From: Acidobacteriota bacterium
GTDB lineage: Bacteria; Acidobacteriota; Terriglobia; 20CM-2-55-15
Length of the DNA: 34,617 nt
Direction: 5' to 3'
Assembly: GCA_003223875.1 (NCBI GenBank)
Contig: QHWY01000062.1
Coordinates: 1-34,617 of the forward strand
A program made the translations under genes and the position numbers. Below, piece after piece: positions 32,102 to 34,617 of this stretch (the first letter of the stretch is position 1; the number at the start of each line of letters is the position of its first letter). The notes beneath the pieces were generated by a model. It saw nothing but the letters and a program-made list of their open reading frames with translations. It did not search any database and was not told where the DNA came from.

Positions 32102-33646
32102 ATGTTCAAGGGCCACAAAATCGGATGGAGTGTTGTGCTCAACTGGATGGCACTCGCCGTTTCCATAAGCGTCGCGTTCTTCCTGTCGCCGTTTGTCGTC
32201 CACAACCTTGGCAACCTCGCGTATGGAATCTGGACTCTTATCAATTCGATGATTGCGTACATGGGGCTTCTCGATTTAGGGATGCGGGGAGCGGTCACCC
32301 GGTTTGTATCGAAGCATCGCTCCCAAGGAGAGCACCTGGATGCCAGCCGAACTGTTTCGGCCGCTTTTTGGCTGAGGGCAGCAATTGGTTTGATCATTGT
32401 CAGCGGCGCACTGGTTCTGCCATCGATTGCGATTGCCGTCTTTCGGATTCCTCCCGAGATGCAGATGGCCACGCGTTGGACCATCGGTGTGGCTGGCACA
32501 AGTTTTGCCGTCACGCTTGCTTTTGGCGTCTTTGGCGGTGTTCTCGCAGCCTTGCAGCGTTTCGACCTGCTCAGCGGCGTAGGAATCGTGCAGACGCTGC
32601 TACGCGCCGGTGGCGCCATATGGCTTCTGAAAACGGGACACGGGATCGTGAGCCTCGCGGTTTGGGAACTGATTGTGGCCGTTCTGGCAAACATCGCCTT
32701 GACGACGCTGGCGCTGCGCGTCTATCGCGAGCTTCAGCTCCTCATACGCCCGCCGGATTCAGCGACACTGCGAAAATTGTGGGGATTTGGCTCGTATTTG
32801 CTCCTCGTGAATGTATGCGGCCAGGTTGTGTATTACACCGACAATCTGGTAGTGGGCGGTTTTGTCTCCGCCGGAGCAGTCACGTTCTTTACGATAGCGG
32901 GCGGCTTGATTGAATACGCGCGGCAGGTTGTTGCCGCCCTCGGCGGGATCCTTTTCTCCCTAGCGAGCGGCCTGGACGCTCAAGGACAGGAATCTCAGAT
33001 CCGCCGCCTATTGATCTTCGGGACTCGCGCAACCTTGCTGGTTGGCATGCCCATTCAGATAGCGCTCTTCTTCGGGGGACATACCTTTATTAGTCTATGG
33101 CTTGGACAAGAATACGCCGCCATCTCCGGTAGATTGCTACAAATTTTGCTGGTGGCGCAGTTACTCGCGATCGCCAATTACACCAGCTTCAATGTCGTTT
33201 GCGGTTTGGGGAAACACAAGCCGGTTGCTTTGATGGGCGTTGCCGAAGCCGCAGCGAATCTGCTGCTCAGCATCGTCCTAGTTCGAAGAATCGGATTGGA
33301 AGGGGTTGCCTGGGGCACCGTCGTACCGAGCCTGGGTATCCACCTTTTGTTCTGGCCTCGGTATGTGTCGAAAACTGTTGGGATCCGCATTAGAGATTAC
33401 GTATGGCAGGGATGGATGCGTTCAGGCCTTGCTGTGATGCCGTTCGGCATCGCCTGTTACCTCGCCGATCGTTTTTGGGTTGCGACAAGCCTTATCTCCT
33501 TTTTCCTGCACATGGCTGTGCTGTGCCCAGCCCTGCTAATAGGGGTCGCCATTAATTTCCCCGACGAGATTTCCGAACAATTGCGCAGCCGTCTCCGGAT
33601 CAACTCCAGTTTGGAACCGGTGTTCGGTTTAAAAAAAGCAGAATAA
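32102..33646 (+). CDS. Wzx-type oligosaccharide flippase, 514 aa
   Basis: Polytopic membrane protein of the MATE/MOP (polysaccharide transport) type, with about 12-14 hydrophobic helices and short loops. The opening WSVVLNWMALAVSISVAFFLSPFVVHNLGNLAYGIWTLINSM is typical of Wzx flippases, as is LLDLGMRGAVTRFVSKH (about 57-73). It moves lipid-linked repeat units from the cytoplasmic to the periplasmic leaflet. It sits between the PIG-L gene and the chain-length gene, as expected in a Wzx/Wzy-type EPS locus. Length fits the family. Confidence 0.85.
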   Translation: MFKGHKIGWSVVLNWMALAVSISVAFFLSPFVVHNLGNLAYGIWTLINSMIAYMGLLDLGMRGAVTRFVSKHRSQGEHLDASRTVSAAFWLRAAIGLIIVSGALVLPSIAIAVFRIPPEMQMATRWTIGVAGTSFAVTLAFGVFGGVLAALQRFDLLSGVGIVQTLLRAGGAIWLLKTGHGIVSLAVWELIVAVLANIALTTLALRVYRELQLLIRPPDSATLRKLWGFGSYLLLVNVCGQVVYYTDNLVVGGFVSAGAVTFFTIAGGLIEYARQVVAALGGILFSLASGLDAQGQESQIRRLLIFGTRATLLVGMPIQIALFFGGHTFISLWLGQEYAAISGRLLQILLVAQLLAIANYTSFNVVCGLGKHKPVALMGVAEAAANLLLSIVLVRRIGLEGVAWGTVVPSLGIHLLFWPRYVSKTVGIRIRDYVWQGWMRSGLAVMPFGIACYLADRFWVATSLISFFLHMAVLCPALLIGVAINFPDEISEQLRSRLRINSSLEPVFGLKKAE

Positions 33647-33673
33647 CAGTACACGCTTCTCAGTTGTGTAGAC

Positions 33674-34617
33674 ATGAAAAATTTTGAGAATCTCACAATA
33701 AGCGACTACATAGATATAGCGCGCCGAAGGATTTGGTACGTTGTTACCACTACCACCCTCGTTGCAGCAGGAACAGTGCTGTTTGCGTTACGCCTTCCGG
33801 CCATCTACAAATCAGAAACGACAATCGCAATATCCAGCCGGTTCCTTCCTGAAAATTACATGCCGACTATAGATCGGCAGACCATCACTGACCGTATGGA
33901 TTTTGCGAGACAGCAGCTCCAAAGCCGGACGTTTTTAGAAGGAATTGTGGAGGAGTTTCATCTCGCCGGCCCCGATGGAGTGGAGAAGGCCGCTGAAGTG
34001 ATTCGGAACAAAATCGAAATCACGGTATTAACAGCGAATACATTCAAGCTGGGTTTTCCCGCGGCTGATCCATTCTCCGCCCAGGCCGTAACAAAACGTC
34101 TTACTGAACGAATCATTCAATTGAACGATTCTTTTAGGAAAGAAAAAGTACAGGTCGCCGATCAATTTCTGGAGGAGCAATTAGAACAAGCAGGAAATGA
34201 GCTTTCCGAAGCGGAACGGAAGCTGTTGCAGTTGCGCAACGGTGCATTCCCGGGCGTGACAACGGACGTCGTTACTCCCGATGTTGTCCGAGATTTGCAG
34301 GCGCAACTCGCCAAACTAGATGCACAGGTGGAGAGTGCGAACGATCAACGTAAGGTCCTCCAGCGGAGACTCGAAGAGCACCGGCAGCTTAAGATAGCAC
34401 TCAATGCATCGTCACCGCCGCCACCACCCGCTGCCCACACCGAATCCACTACAGCCGCGGCTATCGAGACACCACCACCACCGTCTCCTCTTGAAACGGA
34501 ACTGGCAAACCGGCAGGCACAGTTGGCCGCTGCTTCGGTACGATATACACCCCGCCACCCTGAGGTTGTCCGCCTGACACAGGAGGTACGAGAATTGGAG
34601 GGCCGGGTCCGGCAGTT
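33674..34617 (+). CDS. Wzz/GumC-like chain-length determinant, N-terminal part cut by the window edge
   Basis: The ATG at 33674 opens a frame that stays open to the right edge, giving the first 314 residues. A membrane segment is at about 21-40 (IWYVVTTTTLVAAGTVLFAL) after the Wzz start NFENLTISDYIDIARRR. A periplasmic coiled-coil region follows (about 155-245). A proline-rich linker with two runs of Pro (about 249-273) precedes the TPRHPEVVRLTQEV motif near the edge. This is the GNVR/Wzz family with long coiled coils, usual in exosortase-A and Xanthan-type loci, where it sets polymer length and works with a tyrosine kinase. The second half is not in the window. Confidence 0.85.
   Translation, partial: MKNFENLTISDYIDIARRRIWYVVTTTTLVAAGTVLFALRLPAIYKSETTIAISSRFLPENYMPTIDRQTITDRMDFARQQLQSRTFLEGIVEEFHLAGPDGVEKAAEVIRNKIEITVLTANTFKLGFPAADPFSAQAVTKRLTERIIQLNDSFRKEKVQVADQFLEEQLEQAGNELSEAERKLLQLRNGAFPGVTTDVVTPDVVRDLQAQLAKLDAQVESANDQRKVLQRRLEEHRQLKIALNASSPPPPPAAHTESTTAAAIETPPPPSPLETELANRQAQLAAASVRYTPRHPEVVRLTQEVRELEGRVRQ

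Noticed and set aside
1..34617. CRISPR arrays, tRNA or rRNA genes, insertion sequences
   Set aside because: None seen: no regular direct repeats, no transposase motifs and no RNA gene signatures.

Overview
The window is about 34.6 kb of one large exopolysaccharide (EPS) biosynthesis locus with its own regulatory genes. GC content looks to be in the low to mid fifties. The most telling genes resemble those of exosortase A (XrtA/PEP-CTERM) type EPS loci: a FemAB-like protein, a polysaccharide deacetylase, an asparagine-synthase-type amidotransferase, a TIGR03088-like glycosyltransferase, an O-antigen-ligase-like membrane protein and a GumC/Wzz-like chain-length protein. No exosortase and no PEP-CTERM protein lies inside the window. 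An UpxY/RfaH-type NusG paralogue fits Acidobacteriota or another environmental Gram-negative phylum. That placement is a guess from gene content, not a proof.

Layout. 1-953: the 3' end of an unrecognised gene and one hypothetical gene. 1003-1960 (minus strand): a specialised NusG paralogue followed by a small ribbon-helix-helix protein. 2278-4051 (minus strand): a NoeA-like methyltransferase and a small membrane protein. 4070-4475: a divergent control region. 4476-7135: a membrane sulfatase-fold protein and a FemAB-like protein. 7383-17663: a degenerate asparagine-synthase homologue, a deacetylase, a complete asparagine synthase, a GT4, a ligase-like gene broken by a frameshift, a TPR protein, a CelD-like acyltransferase and a second GT4. 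17777-23696: ATP-grasp ligase, class-III aminotransferase, GT4 and two HxD...H cupins. 23839-34617: a GT2, then a sugar-tailoring set (C-methyltransferase, SDR, SAF-domain oxidoreductase, second methyltransferase, pyruvyl transferase, glucose-1-phosphate cytidylyltransferase, PIG-L deacetylase), a Wzx-type flippase, and a chain-length protein cut by the window edge.

The most interesting signal is regulatory. Five intergenic sites, each aligned over 19 nt, resemble the RfaH recruitment element ops (GGCGGTAGNNT). Two match exactly (7301 and 23784); three have one mismatch (2146-2156 minus, 4110-4120, 4390-4400). Four of the five follow a TTGACA-type promoter by 36-85 nt and precede the first gene of a transcription unit. 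Four share an upstream ACTC at fixed spacing, as in a JUMPstart element. The NusG paralogue at 1424-1960 has the RfaH-like domain layout. The inference is a locus-encoded antitermination circuit: the paralogue is recruited at ops in the leaders of the long EPS operons, and probably in its own leader, and stops premature Rho-dependent termination.

How the genes work together (inference): nucleotide-sugar and sugar-modifying enzymes supply unusual, probably deoxy, C-methylated or amino-acylated residues. The GTs assemble a lipid-linked repeat, the flippase exports it, and the chain-length and ligase-like proteins control polymerisation. The FemAB, CelD, ATP-grasp, aminotransferase, AsnB and pyruvyl transferase proteins decorate it.
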